Origin: an uncultured Desulfobacter sp.
GTDB lineage: Bacteria; Desulfobacterota; Desulfobacteria; Desulfobacterales; Desulfobacteraceae
DNA length: 64,000 bases
NCBI RefSeq assembly: GCF_963664415.1
Contig: NZ_OY761445.1
Location: forward strand, 1-64,000
Direction: 5' to 3'
In this document: piece after piece, positions 26,000-33,690 of the stretch
Layout: every line of letters starts with the position of its first letter
Position numbering within the stretch: position 1 is the stretch's first letter
Translations under genes and position numbers: made by a program
Notes under the pieces: model-generated
Told to the model about the DNA's origin: nothing
What the model saw: only the letters and a program-made list of their open reading frames with translations
Database searches by the model: none

Positions 26000-26519
26000 A
26001 GAGATAGGGTTCCAAGAAAGGACTGCCTTTGCGCCAATGTCGATTTTTCAAGCAAATGGTGTTGCAAAATATCCCTGTCTCTCCGGATCTTTTCAAGGAC
26101 GATTCAACCACAATATGTGGGCTTGTCCAAATTTCAAAAAAGAGAGCCTTACAAATGCAAAAGCTCGCTCTTAAAATTTTAGCCACCTGAAAATTTATAC
26201 CATAAATAATCGCTCGATCATAAATTGCGTTTTAGTTATCCTCTGAATTCAACGATAAAATACTCTGAAAAACAAATACGGTTGAAAAGTGGTCTTGTAT
26301 GACCATTGATCATATATGATCATTCCTTGATTCCATATTTAACTCTCACGCAGATCCGTCATATAAAGATTTTTACATATAAAACAGCCTGTTGTATGAA
26401 AAAAAAAGATTCTCCCACCTGGTATGAAACTTGAATATATTATGTTGATCAAGATGAAAAAAATATTGCGATGTCTGCAGCAACTCCTTTTTCATATATA
26501 GGGACACTATGCGGACCCG
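26000..26519. other. Non-coding stretch before the IS91-like element
   Basis: About 500 bp without a credible gene on either strand; AT-rich, with no repeat I can identify. Its right side merges into the terminal region of the IS91-like element. Confidence 0.4.
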
Positions 26520-26635
26520 TTGATTAAATTGTTGAACGAAGCCGCTCGCGCGGCGGAAAACCCCAAAGTTATGTATACTCCTAATTGTGGGATCAAACGG
26601 AAGATCCCAACTATCTATAATTAAAGGAGTATACC

Positions 26636-27540
26636 ATGAACACATCCGAAGTAAACCGTTTTAACGAACTCTATGAGCGCCATTTAAAAACCCTTAGACT
26701 TCAGGGAAAGGCTCAAAAAACCATTGATGCTTATTCCAGGGCCATCCGGCGGGTAAGAGATTACTTTGACTGCTGCCCGGACAAACTTGAACCCGAACAA
26801 CTTGAAGATTACTTTTCCGATTTGGTTGACTCTCATTCATGGAGTACAGTCAAAATTGATCGCCTTGGACTCCAGCATTTCTGGAAATTTGTTTTGAAAA
26901 AAGAATGGAATTGGTTGAATATTGTTAAGCCGCCTAAGGTTAAAACCATTCCGGACATTTTGACTCCTGGTGAGGTGGAAAAGCTCATCGGTGCGACACG
27001 CAAACTGCGTTACCGGGTTTTCCTGCTGACAACTTATTCCATGGGCCTGCGTTTGGGAGAGGCATTGTCCCTGCAAGTGAGAGATATTGATGCAGCACGA
27101 AAACTTGTCCATATCCGGAGAGGGAAAGGCCATAAAGACCGGCTAATTCCCTTACCGGACCGCACCCTGGTCGGACTGCGGGAACTATGGAAAAGACATC
27201 AACACCCCAAACTGCTTTTTCCCAATGCCAACGGTTCACTGGAAACCATCCAGAAGGCAAAATCTCATATGGACCGGGGTGGTGTCCAAAATGCCATGAA
27301 GGCTGTAGTCGCCGATTGCGGTATCAAAAAAAAGTTTCCATACACTCTTTGCGCCACAGTTTTGCGACCCATCTGCTTGAAAAGGGCTTAAGCCTTCGCC
27401 ACATCCAGGCCCTTCTTGGCCATGCCCGCCCTGAAACAACTGCACGTTACGCACACCTTACTGATGTCACGGAAAAGGACTGCAGGACGACCATCAATGA
27501 TTTGATTAACACCATTCATGTAGATTTCTGGAAGGTTTAA
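26636..27540 (+). CDS. Tyrosine recombinase of the IS91-like element, split by a -1 frame change at a slippery A-run
   Basis: Phage-integrase fold of about 300 residues if both frames are read together. Part 1 (26636 to about 27334) has the SAM-like N-domain (YERHLKTLRLQGKAQKTIDAY) and the start of the catalytic domain (SMGLRLGEALSLQVRDID, with the first Arg). Part 2, in the -1 frame to 27540, has HSLRHSFATHLLEKG (H-x-x-R), LGHARPETTARYAH (His and the tyrosine nucleophile). The change occurs at A-AAA-AAG (27328-27334), correctly phased for -1 ribosomal slippage. A one-base loss from the A-run is the alternative. RBS AAAGGAG. Confidence 0.8.
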
Positions 27541-27542
27541 TC

Positions 27543-28586
27543 ATGCGACTTTCTCATATCATTGAAGAATATTATGATGCATTTCTGACTCGTTACGGGG
27601 ATACGGCATTGCCGGAACAGATCAAAGCCTTAAACGCCATAGTTAGTTGCCGTACACCAGACGCCGGGCAGATTTATACGGTCTGTCCAGACTGCAATCA
27701 TACACAACTGCATCCACTGTCCTGTGGAAACCGCAATTGTCCCCATTGTCAAAACCATGAGACAAGCCAATGGATTGACCGGCAGCAAAATAAACAGCTT
27801 CCCGTCCAGTATTTCATGGTAACTTTTACCTTGCCCTGTCAGTTCAGGGAAGTTGCATACCGGAATCAACGGACAGTTTATTCTCTGATGTTTTCATGTG
27901 TATCCAGCACGTTGAAAGAATTTGGGCTAAATCCCCGGCACCTTGGGGCCCAAATCGGTATGACCATGGTTCTTCACACTCATAGCAGAAGATTGGATTT
28001 TCACCCGCATATTCATGTAGTTGTTCCAGGTGGCGGTGTTGACCCATCCAGGCGGCAATGGAAAAAGAAAAAAGGCAAGTATTTGTTTAATCGAAAAGCC
28101 CTGGCCAAAGTTTTTCGGGCACGTTTCCTGAACGGATTGAACAAAGAGAATTTGCCAATTCCCAAAGGTGCTCGTTCCAAATGGATTGTCGATTGTGCCA
28201 GGGTCGGAACCGGCATGTCTGCCCTGAAGTACCTGTCCAGATATTTATACCGGGGAGTGATCAGCGAACGTAATATCATTGCCAATCAGGATGGCCGGGT
28301 TACCTTCATGTATATTGACGGTAAAACCAAAGAGATGTGCAGGCGAACCCTTAAAGGAGAGGAGTTTCTGCACCTGATCCTGCTTCATGTGTTGCCCAGG
28401 GGATTTCGTAGGGCAAGAGATTACGGCTTTCTTCACGGGAATGCCAAGAAATTGCTCTTCCTAGTACAGATGATTCTCCACGTTCGGATTATGGCAATAG
28501 TGCTTCGGCCAAGGCCTGTTTTTAAATGCCCCCATTGCGGGAAGCCTATGAAAATCCTCGGAATAAAGCCTGTCGGTACAGGATAG
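27543..28586 (+). CDS. IS91-family transposase (HUH, Y2 rolling-circle type)
   Basis: A 347-residue transposase. The N-terminal zinc-binding region is CPDCNHTQLHPLSCGNRNCPHC, the HUH metal site is FHPHIHVVVPGGG, and the tyrosine helix is LKYLSRYLYRGVISE. A second cysteine pair near the end (FKCPHCGKPM) completes the usual layout. It nicks single-stranded DNA and moves by a rolling-circle-like process. It starts 2 bp after the recombinase stop. The reading frame looks intact. Confidence 0.93.
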   Translation: MRLSHIIEEYYDAFLTRYGDTALPEQIKALNAIVSCRTPDAGQIYTVCPDCNHTQLHPLSCGNRNCPHCQNHETSQWIDRQQNKQLPVQYFMVTFTLPCQFREVAYRNQRTVYSLMFSCVSSTLKEFGLNPRHLGAQIGMTMVLHTHSRRLDFHPHIHVVVPGGGVDPSRRQWKKKKGKYLFNRKALAKVFRARFLNGLNKENLPIPKGARSKWIVDCARVGTGMSALKYLSRYLYRGVISERNIIANQDGRVTFMYIDGKTKEMCRRTLKGEEFLHLILLHVLPRGFRRARDYGFLHGNAKKLLFLVQMILHVRIMAIVLRPRPVFKCPHCGKPMKILGIKPVGTG

Positions 28587-28932
28587 GATAAACAAAAGGT
28601 AGAAACCCAATCTCAATTTAACTGGAGGTGAACAACACTATGAAATAATCCGGCTTTTTTTAGAAAGCCCTGAAAAGGGCAACGCTATAGGTGCGTCTTA
28701 TCTCAGGTGCCCGGAAATCACACGCCTTTCAGATCCTTAATCCCCAAAAAGATATTTTCATATATATGGAAACCCGGCTCATTTGGGCCGGGCTTGTTCA
28801 ACAATCGGATAAGATCGTGGTTCGTTCCTCACACGATCTATCCTTATTCGTTAGACGCATCCATTGAACGGGTTTCATTGGATGCAGCCGTTAATTACAA
28901 TTACACCAACCCAAAGTCACAAGGAGTTTAAG
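28587..28932. other. Right end of the IS91-like element and leader of the next gene
   Basis: No gene. The oriIS-like hairpin at 28773-28792 is followed by CTTGTTC. A second inverted repeat (GATAAGATCGTG at 28809-28820, CACGATCTATCC at 28833-28844) precedes the small secreted-protein gene and may end or regulate transcription. Confidence 0.45.
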
Positions 28933-29253
28933 ATGATGAAACGAACACTGATGATGTCTACCTTGGTTGCTACCTTGGTTTTGTTTAGTGGATTCGCGTT
29001 CGCGGCCGACCAGGACAAACAAATCTACGGCAGCCAACTCATGACGCAACAAGAGCGAGCTGAGTATCACGCAAAAATGCGTTCCGTAAAAACAGTCCAG
29101 GAACGAGAGCAAATCCGGAATGAGCATCACGAGCAGATGCAAGAGCGAGCCAAGGAACGCGGTTTAACACTGCCCGACGAGCCACCTGGTAGAGGGGGGG
29201 GGATGGGTCGCAGTGGCGGAGGTATGGGATCGGGTAGTGGTCGTGCCCTCTGA
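28933..29253 (+). CDS. Small exported protein with Gly/Met-rich tail, unknown function
   Basis: ATG 28933 follows AAGGAG. The 106-residue product has a clear signal peptide (hydrophobic core to about residue 23, cleavage likely after SGFAFA). A charged helical middle (MTQQERAEYHAKMRS, REQIRNEHHEQMQERAKERG) and a GGGMGRSGGGMG tail follow. Similar small periplasmic proteins are common in proteobacteria but lack an assigned role. The neighbouring NifX-like protein ends in a similar Gly-rich tail, hinting at a shared setting. Confidence 0.65.
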   Translation: MMKRTLMMSTLVATLVLFSGFAFAADQDKQIYGSQLMTQQERAEYHAKMRSVKTVQEREQIRNEHHEQMQERAKERGLTLPDEPPGRGGGMGRSGGGMGSGSGRAL

Positions 29254-29255
29254 CA

Positions 29256-29470
29256 TCGCGTGTACGATAAGAATCGTTGGTGGGTTGGAGGTGGGGTTTG
29301 CATCTTTTCTCAATTTCCGGGGAATAGCTTTGAACCCACCGATAGATGGTCGTGTGGTCAACCTTTACTCCCGTTCCAACATCATTTCTTCCAGATCCCG
29401 GTAGCTAAGGGCATAACGCAAATACCACAGAACATTTAGAAGGATAAGCTCTTTTTCAAAATGTCAGTCC
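29256..29470 (-). pseudogene. IS6-family transposase fragment
   Basis: The minus strand encodes HFEKELILLNVLWYLRYALSYRDLEEMMLER, then after a one-base loss VDHTTIYRWVQSYSPEIEKR, the N-terminal helix-turn-helix region of IS6/IS26-type transposases. The DDE domain is missing. It is a frameshifted stub about 70 codons long. Confidence 0.75.
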
Positions 29471-29483
29471 ATGGCTGTTATAG

Positions 29484-29603
29484 CACTACAGCGACACTTG
29501 TTTTTTTCACACAAAAAAGGGGGGAGAATCACCATATTTTAGCTGATTTAGAGCTATAAAATGCTCCATCGACAGGGGCGATTTCGGAAGTGTCGCTGTA
29601 GTG
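29484..29603. repeat. 120-bp unit bounded by 16-bp inverted repeats
   Basis: CACTACAGCGACACTT at 29484-29499 recurs inverted at 29588-29603. It abuts the start of the IS6 fragment, so the left repeat may be that IS's terminal repeat and the whole unit a solo end pair or MITE. Confidence 0.5.
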
Positions 29604-29698
29604 ATAGGAAGCTTCAGTTGAACATAAACAACGCCGAATTTTATTCGGTACATAAGACAGATAGCCCATTATCTTCATGGGTATTCGAGGAGAAAAAG

Positions 29699-30196
29699 AT
29701 GAAACTTTGCATAACATCAACAGGGAAAGAGATTAATGCCAACGTTGACCCCCGATTTGGCAGGGCACCTTGGTTTTTAATTATCGATACAGACACTGGC
29801 AATATCATTGAGGCCGTTGAAAATCATGCTGCCACCCAGGGGCAGGGGGCAGGAATCTCTGCGACCAACCTTTTGTCAGATAAAAATATTGATGCGATTC
29901 TCACCGGCGCTGTCGGCCCCAATGCTGCCCAGGTATTTCAAACAACCGGGATCTCTCTTGTGGAGGGTTTATCACCCCAGGATACGGTACAAGAGGCCTT
30001 GGCCAAATTCAAACAAGGTTCTTATGCCCAGGCTAAGACCTCCCAATCAACTGATGCACCCCAGGGTCAGGGTGGAATGAAAGGGCGGGGGATTGCTGGC
30101 GGCGGCCGTGGTATGGGCGGTGGTGGTGGTAAGGGTATGGGCGGCGGAAGCGGTCAAGGCAGAGGTAAGGGGGGTGGCGGGGGACAACGCAGATAA
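29699..30196 (+). CDS. NifB/NifX-type dinitrogenase iron-molybdenum cofactor family protein
   Basis: Residues 1-110 form the RNase-H-like NifX/NafY domain: KLCITSTGKEINANVDPRFGRAPWF, GAGISATNLLSDKNIDAILTGAVGPNA, then a CDxx-like end lacking cysteines. Small members of this family occur in non-diazotrophs near ParA/Mrp ATPases and are thought to bind Fe-S or Mo-containing clusters. From about residue 125 it becomes an unusual basic Gly-rich tail (GRGMGGGGGKGMGGG). ATG 29699 is chosen with GAGGAG upstream; the longer frame has no RBS. Confidence 0.78.
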   Translation: MKLCITSTGKEINANVDPRFGRAPWFLIIDTDTGNIIEAVENHAATQGQGAGISATNLLSDKNIDAILTGAVGPNAAQVFQTTGISLVEGLSPQDTVQEALAKFKQGSYAQAKTSQSTDAPQGQGGMKGRGIAGGGRGMGGGGGKGMGGGSGQGRGKGGGGGQRR

Positions 30197-30462
30197 TCCC
30201 GAATATCGGGTTAATGGGTGCAATTAAACATTTAGGGGAAAAGCCCCACATAATTTTGGGAAAACTTTTGAATTTATTAGATTTTGTTGAAGTTCATACT
30301 TCCCGATTTTTATCCATTTATTAACCGGGGTTTTTTGCCCATCCCCCGAAATCTGCAACAAGCCATTTAGTTGAACAACAAATGAATACCACCAGTAAAC
30401 TGGTGGTTTCATGAGGCCCCCCTAAAGGGGGGTCTCCGACCAACTACCTTTTTTAGTAAAAC
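30197..30462. other. Intergenic DNA ending in an IS200/IS605-type end
   Basis: No gene. An end hairpin (ACCACCAG at 30388-30395, CTGGTGGT at 30400-30407) is followed by a second GC-rich stem (GGCCCCCCT at 30415-30423, AGGGGGGTC at 30427-30435). Confidence 0.5.
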
Positions 30463-30765
30463 TTAAATACCTGTTTCTTCTTCGAGAATGTCTTTACGTT
30501 CTTGGTTTCTTATATATTCTCGTATCTTTTCTTCATCAAGACCAACAGTGCTAACACAATAGCCACGAGCCCAAAATGTCCGGCCTCGCACCATTCGACT
30601 ACTCTTGTTTCCAAAGCTCATCACTTCCGATGCACTCTTCCCTTTCAAAAGACCAATGACATGGGCCACCGCATATTTTGGCGGAATCGAAAGGCAAAGG
30701 TGAATATGGTCAGGCATCGCACGCCCCTCAATGATTTCTATACCTTTAATCCGAGCCCTCGGAAT
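30463..30765 (-). pseudogene. IS200/IS605 transposase TnpA, C-terminal half
   Basis: Y1 HUH transposase tail: RIKGIEIIEGRAMPDHIHLC contains the HUH pair, followed by SIPPKYAVAHVIGLLKGKSA and the catalytic tyrosine in REYIRNQE. The N-terminal part continues across the IS21 insertion at 33529-33660. The protein is therefore interrupted. Confidence 0.8.
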
Positions 30766-30864
30766 TGCAACACAAAATTGACCCCTCTCGACAACCCAAT
30801 TTTGACCCCCCCTGTTGTTAAAATCATTCTCTTATCGCTTTTTATATAGTTCCGGTTTGGGTAA

Positions 30865-30918
30865 CGGCCAGGGCCAGGGGATCGGCCCGGCGCCGGGCCG
30901 ATCCCCTGGCCCTGGCCG
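30865..30918. repeat. Perfect 54-bp GC-rich palindrome
   Basis: CGGCCAGGGCCAGGGGATCG runs into its exact complement with no loop; each arm is 27 bp and the centre is GGC|GCC between 30891 and 30892. It lies just beyond the last codons of the 86-residue ORF inside the IS21 element, so it may serve as terminator or insulator for that element. Extrusion as a cruciform is possible. Confidence 0.85.
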
Positions 30919-30924
30919 GACGGG

Positions 30925-31185
30925 CTACCCAACGCAGTAGTCGGCTATTGCCTTCAACGCTCCTTTTTGGCTGTAATTAATTGATTCCCGTGATTCTACA
31001 GCTATGAGAATCGGTTTTGTGCACCCACACTCTTGTATTAACAAACCGGCATCTGTGTCTGTAATGCTCAGGATATCATCATTCTTCTCCGCCTCTTCAA
31101 AATAGGTCGTACAGTCTTCGGAGATCTCGATCCTTATCGTTTCATTTCGACCTTTCAGGGGATTATATACATCCAGTTCTTTCAT
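30925..31185 (-). CDS. Small acidic protein, IS21 passenger, unknown
   Basis: An 86-residue protein starting 3 bp after the istB stop. It is acidic in the middle (ISEDCTTYFEEAEKNDDILSI) and has a CGCTKPILIAVE strand. I find no known motif. It is inside the IS21 ends, so it moves with the element; a role in regulation or target choice is only a guess. Confidence 0.5.
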   Translation of the reverse strand: MKELDVYNPLKGRNETIRIEISEDCTTYFEEAEKNDDILSITDTDAGLLIQECGCTKPILIAVESRESINYSQKGALKAIADYCVG

Positions 31186-31188
31186 TCT

Positions 31189-31941
31189 TTATCCTCTCGA
31201 TTTTAAAGTCTGTTTAAGTCGATAACTGTCCCAGTTACATTGAATAATGTGAGCCCGGTGAGTGACACGATCCAGCAGAGCAGCGGTAAGATTTGCATCG
31301 CCAAACACCTGCGTCCAATCACCAAAACCAAGATTGGTAGTGATGATGATCGAACGTCTTTCATGGCGCTCGGTAAGGACTTGGAACAATAATTCAGCGC
31401 CGATTTTACTGAACGGGACGTACCCCAATTCATCAAGAATCAACAGCCCATAACCGGCATATCGTTTTATCATTCTACCCAGAGCCTGTTGTTCCCTGGC
31501 CTCCGTCAGTTCGTTTGCAAGCCCACAACCAGTAATAAAACGAACTCGATGTCCATACCGGCAGGCTTCCATCCCGATGCTGGTTGCCAGATGGGTTTTA
31601 CCGGCTCCGCTTTTACCTATCAAAATTATATTCCGGGCTTCTTTAATGAATGTCCCTGTTGAAAGTTCTTTGATCAACCGGGCGTCCAAATCAGGGGCAG
31701 CCTCAAAATCAAATGTTTCAAGCGGTTTCTGCATCGGGAACCTGGCTTCCTTGAGACGTCGCTTGCGACCGTTTTCCTGCCGTATTTGAACTTCCGCTTC
31801 AACAAGATTCAATAAAAACTCATCGTAGCCGCAGGCCGCCTCATGCGCCTGCCGGATCTGACCTTCCAACTCTTTTTCCATCGTCGAGAGCTTCAGCGTT
31901 TTTAAGTGCTGTGTGAGGACTGCCTGGACTGCTGGGTTCAT
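31189..31941 (-). CDS. istB: IS21 transposition helper ATPase IstB
   Basis: A DnaC/IstB-type AAA+ ATPase of 250 residues. The N-terminal helical region is MEKELEGQIRQAHE; Walker A is GKSGAGKTHLA (about residues 108-118), Walker B is LLILDELGYVPF, and sensor 1 is IIITTNLGFGDW. It works with IstA in selecting targets. Its start overlaps the istA stop by 4 bp. Confidence 0.95.
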   Translation of the reverse strand: MNPAVQAVLTQHLKTLKLSTMEKELEGQIRQAHEAACGYDEFLLNLVEAEVQIRQENGRKRRLKEARFPMQKPLETFDFEAAPDLDARLIKELSTGTFIKEARNIILIGKSGAGKTHLATSIGMEACRYGHRVRFITGCGLANELTEAREQQALGRMIKRYAGYGLLILDELGYVPFSKIGAELLFQVLTERHERRSIIITTNLGFGDWTQVFGDANLTAALLDRVTHRAHIIQCNWDSYRLKQTLKSRG

Positions 31942-33479
31942 AAGATACCTCCAAGCTGTTCGTATGCCGAGATGTCAGCAGGGGGCAGTGTCTCCCAGTT
32001 CGACAAAGGATCAAATTGGGACTCCATAGAGATGTTTTGACTGTGTAAAATCTGCTTGAGAGCATTGCTGCAGCCGACATTGCTTTTCAGTGCTTCCTTT
32101 ACGGCTGCTTCGATCTTGTCGACAGCATATTTTTCGTACAGCATCAGCACGGTGACAAATTCCCGGGTACCTTTGGTTACACCGTTTTTCCGGCGAAAAT
32201 GTTCTAATAACTTTTCCAGGCAATCCGGCCATTGATCACGCCATTGTAAAATTGGCCGGGCGGTATCAAATGATTGTGGACGCTGACGAATCAACTCCAG
32301 ATAATGTTCCGGTTTTAAACTCCACTTATTATTTCCATATAACCGATGATGGGTGCTTATTTTTCTGCCGCTCCAATAAATGATCACCTGGTCTATCTCT
32401 ACTATCGCCTGCACTCTCATGTAAGCATAGCGCGTCGGGACAGAATACCGGTTCTTGTCAATAATAACGGTGGCATATTTGTTTACCCTGACCATGAACG
32501 TCTCAACGTTACTGAACGATGTTGTCGGCAATGGCAGCAATACCTGCTTTTCTGATTCAAACAATTCATTGACGCTTTGTGTTTGACCGGCGATGCGATG
32601 CTCTCCATAGGCCATGCAATCATCGAGGAGGCGCGTGTTCAATTCGTCCAGGCTGTCAGCATGTGGGATAGGAACCATATAATTTCTTCGAGCGTAGCCG
32701 ACCAGGCCTTCAATCCCACCTTTTTCATGGCCCTGGCCGGGATTGCAAAACCTTGGATCGAAGTTGTAATAGGCCTTGAACCGATTATAAGATTCCTGAA
32801 GATGACGTTTTTTTCCTTTAAATACCTTTTGTACGACTGTTGTCAGATTGTCATAGATAAGAACTGGGAACACGCCTCCAAAAAATGAAAAGGCCTGGAT
32901 ATGAGCGTCAAATAAAGCTTGCTGCCTTTCACAGGGATAACAGCGAACAAAGTGTTTGCCCGAACATTTTGAACGTATGCAAAATAATTTCAGCTTCACG
33001 GGTTCGCCGGCAATAACTGCCTGACAGTTTCCCCAGTCTACCTCGGCTTCCTGGGCAGTCGTCGGATCTGATGGGATAAATGCCTGCTGATTCGTTAAAC
33101 CCAGCCTCAGCTTTGCCTCACGCACATAACGGCGAACCGTCGTCTCTCCACCGGAATACTCGAGTTCCGATTTCAGACGATGGTATATCCGGGTTGCTGT
33201 ATGTCGCTGTTTGTATGGCTTGTCCTTGTCATCGCCAAGCCAGCGGTCTATCTCCTGGATATAAGGACCAAGAACGGGATATGGCTGTTTAGATCGTTGC
33301 TTGTAGCCAATGTATTCCTGCTTTAAAATTTTTTTTATGGTGTTTTTTGAATGGCCGGTTTCTCTGGCAAGCTCTTTAATGGCCTTTCCATAAACACGGT
33401 GAGCTGTTCGGATGTAATCATACTGATCCACTTTAAGCATTCTCCTTTTCGTCTCCGGTAATGGGTTAAAAATCTCCAT
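31938..33479 (-). CDS. istA: IS21 transposase IstA
   Basis: A 513-residue DDE transposase. An N-terminal helix-turn-helix (AIKELARETGHSKNTIKKIL) precedes the integrase core with the acidic triad in EVDWGNCQAVI, VLIYDNLTTVV and GHEKGGIEGLVGYARR, and the C-terminal DNA-binding region follows. The frame is intact. Reading starts 49 bp inside the right end. Confidence 0.95.
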   Translation of the reverse strand: MEIFNPLPETKRRMLKVDQYDYIRTAHRVYGKAIKELARETGHSKNTIKKILKQEYIGYKQRSKQPYPVLGPYIQEIDRWLGDDKDKPYKQRHTATRIYHRLKSELEYSGGETTVRRYVREAKLRLGLTNQQAFIPSDPTTAQEAEVDWGNCQAVIAGEPVKLKLFCIRSKCSGKHFVRCYPCERQQALFDAHIQAFSFFGGVFPVLIYDNLTTVVQKVFKGKKRHLQESYNRFKAYYNFDPRFCNPGQGHEKGGIEGLVGYARRNYMVPIPHADSLDELNTRLLDDCMAYGEHRIAGQTQSVNELFESEKQVLLPLPTTSFSNVETFMVRVNKYATVIIDKNRYSVPTRYAYMRVQAIVEIDQVIIYWSGRKISTHHRLYGNNKWSLKPEHYLELIRQRPQSFDTARPILQWRDQWPDCLEKLLEHFRRKNGVTKGTREFVTVLMLYEKYAVDKIEAAVKEALKSNVGCSNALKQILHSQNISMESQFDPLSNWETLPPADISAYEQLGGIL

Positions 33480-33528
33480 TCAATACCAGAGTACTGATGC
33501 AAAGTGGGGGGTCAATTTTAGGTTAGCA

Positions 33529-33660
33529 AAACCAGAGCCCACTGCTTAATCGTATCTACAACTATTTGTCTCTTTTTCCCGTACAACTCTTTACGACGAT
33601 ACTTGGGTATCCAAACGACATGATACTTACACAGGAGTTTCGTGGTTAGACCTGCATGGC
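33529..33660 (-). pseudogene. IS200/IS605 transposase TnpA, N-terminal part
   Basis: The minus strand encodes TTKLLCKYHVVWIPKYRRKELYGKKR, the conserved start of IS200 TnpA (YHxVWxPKYR), directly against the IS21 right end. It continues in sense with the C-terminal half at 30463-30765 once IS21 is removed. An in-frame stop near the true start suggests further decay. Confidence 0.7.
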
Positions 33661-33690
33661 CCGGTGAAAGCCTTGCCTGGCGGGCGCAAT

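Larger units (their letters stand above)
26520..28796 (+). mobile_element. IS91-family element with accessory tyrosine recombinase
   Basis: Two ORFs in the order recombinase then Y2-type HUH transposase, 2 bp apart, as in IS91-like elements with an integrase partner. The right boundary is inferred from a GC hairpin (CCCGGC at 28773-28778, GCCGGG at 28787-28792) followed at once by CTTGTTC; IS91 elements insert beside CTTG/GTTC. The left end is uncertain, near the GC palindrome GCCGCTCGCGCGGC at about 26540-26553. Confidence 0.65.
30766..33528 (-). mobile_element. IS21-family element with an extra ORF
   Basis: Ends match as inverted repeats: TGCAACACAAAATTGACCCC at 30766, and the right end read inward from 33528 begins TGCTAACCTAAAATTGACC. 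A second AATTTTGACCCC copy inside the left end fits the multiple terminal binding sites of IS21. The element carries istA, istB and, beyond istB, an 86-codon ORF and a long palindrome. No clear target duplication is visible. Confidence 0.8.

Noticed and set aside
30738..30932. 64-residue Gly/Pro-rich ORF on the minus strand
   Set aside because: It is an open frame through the 54-bp palindrome and the IS21 left end; composition comes from the palindrome, not from coding selection.
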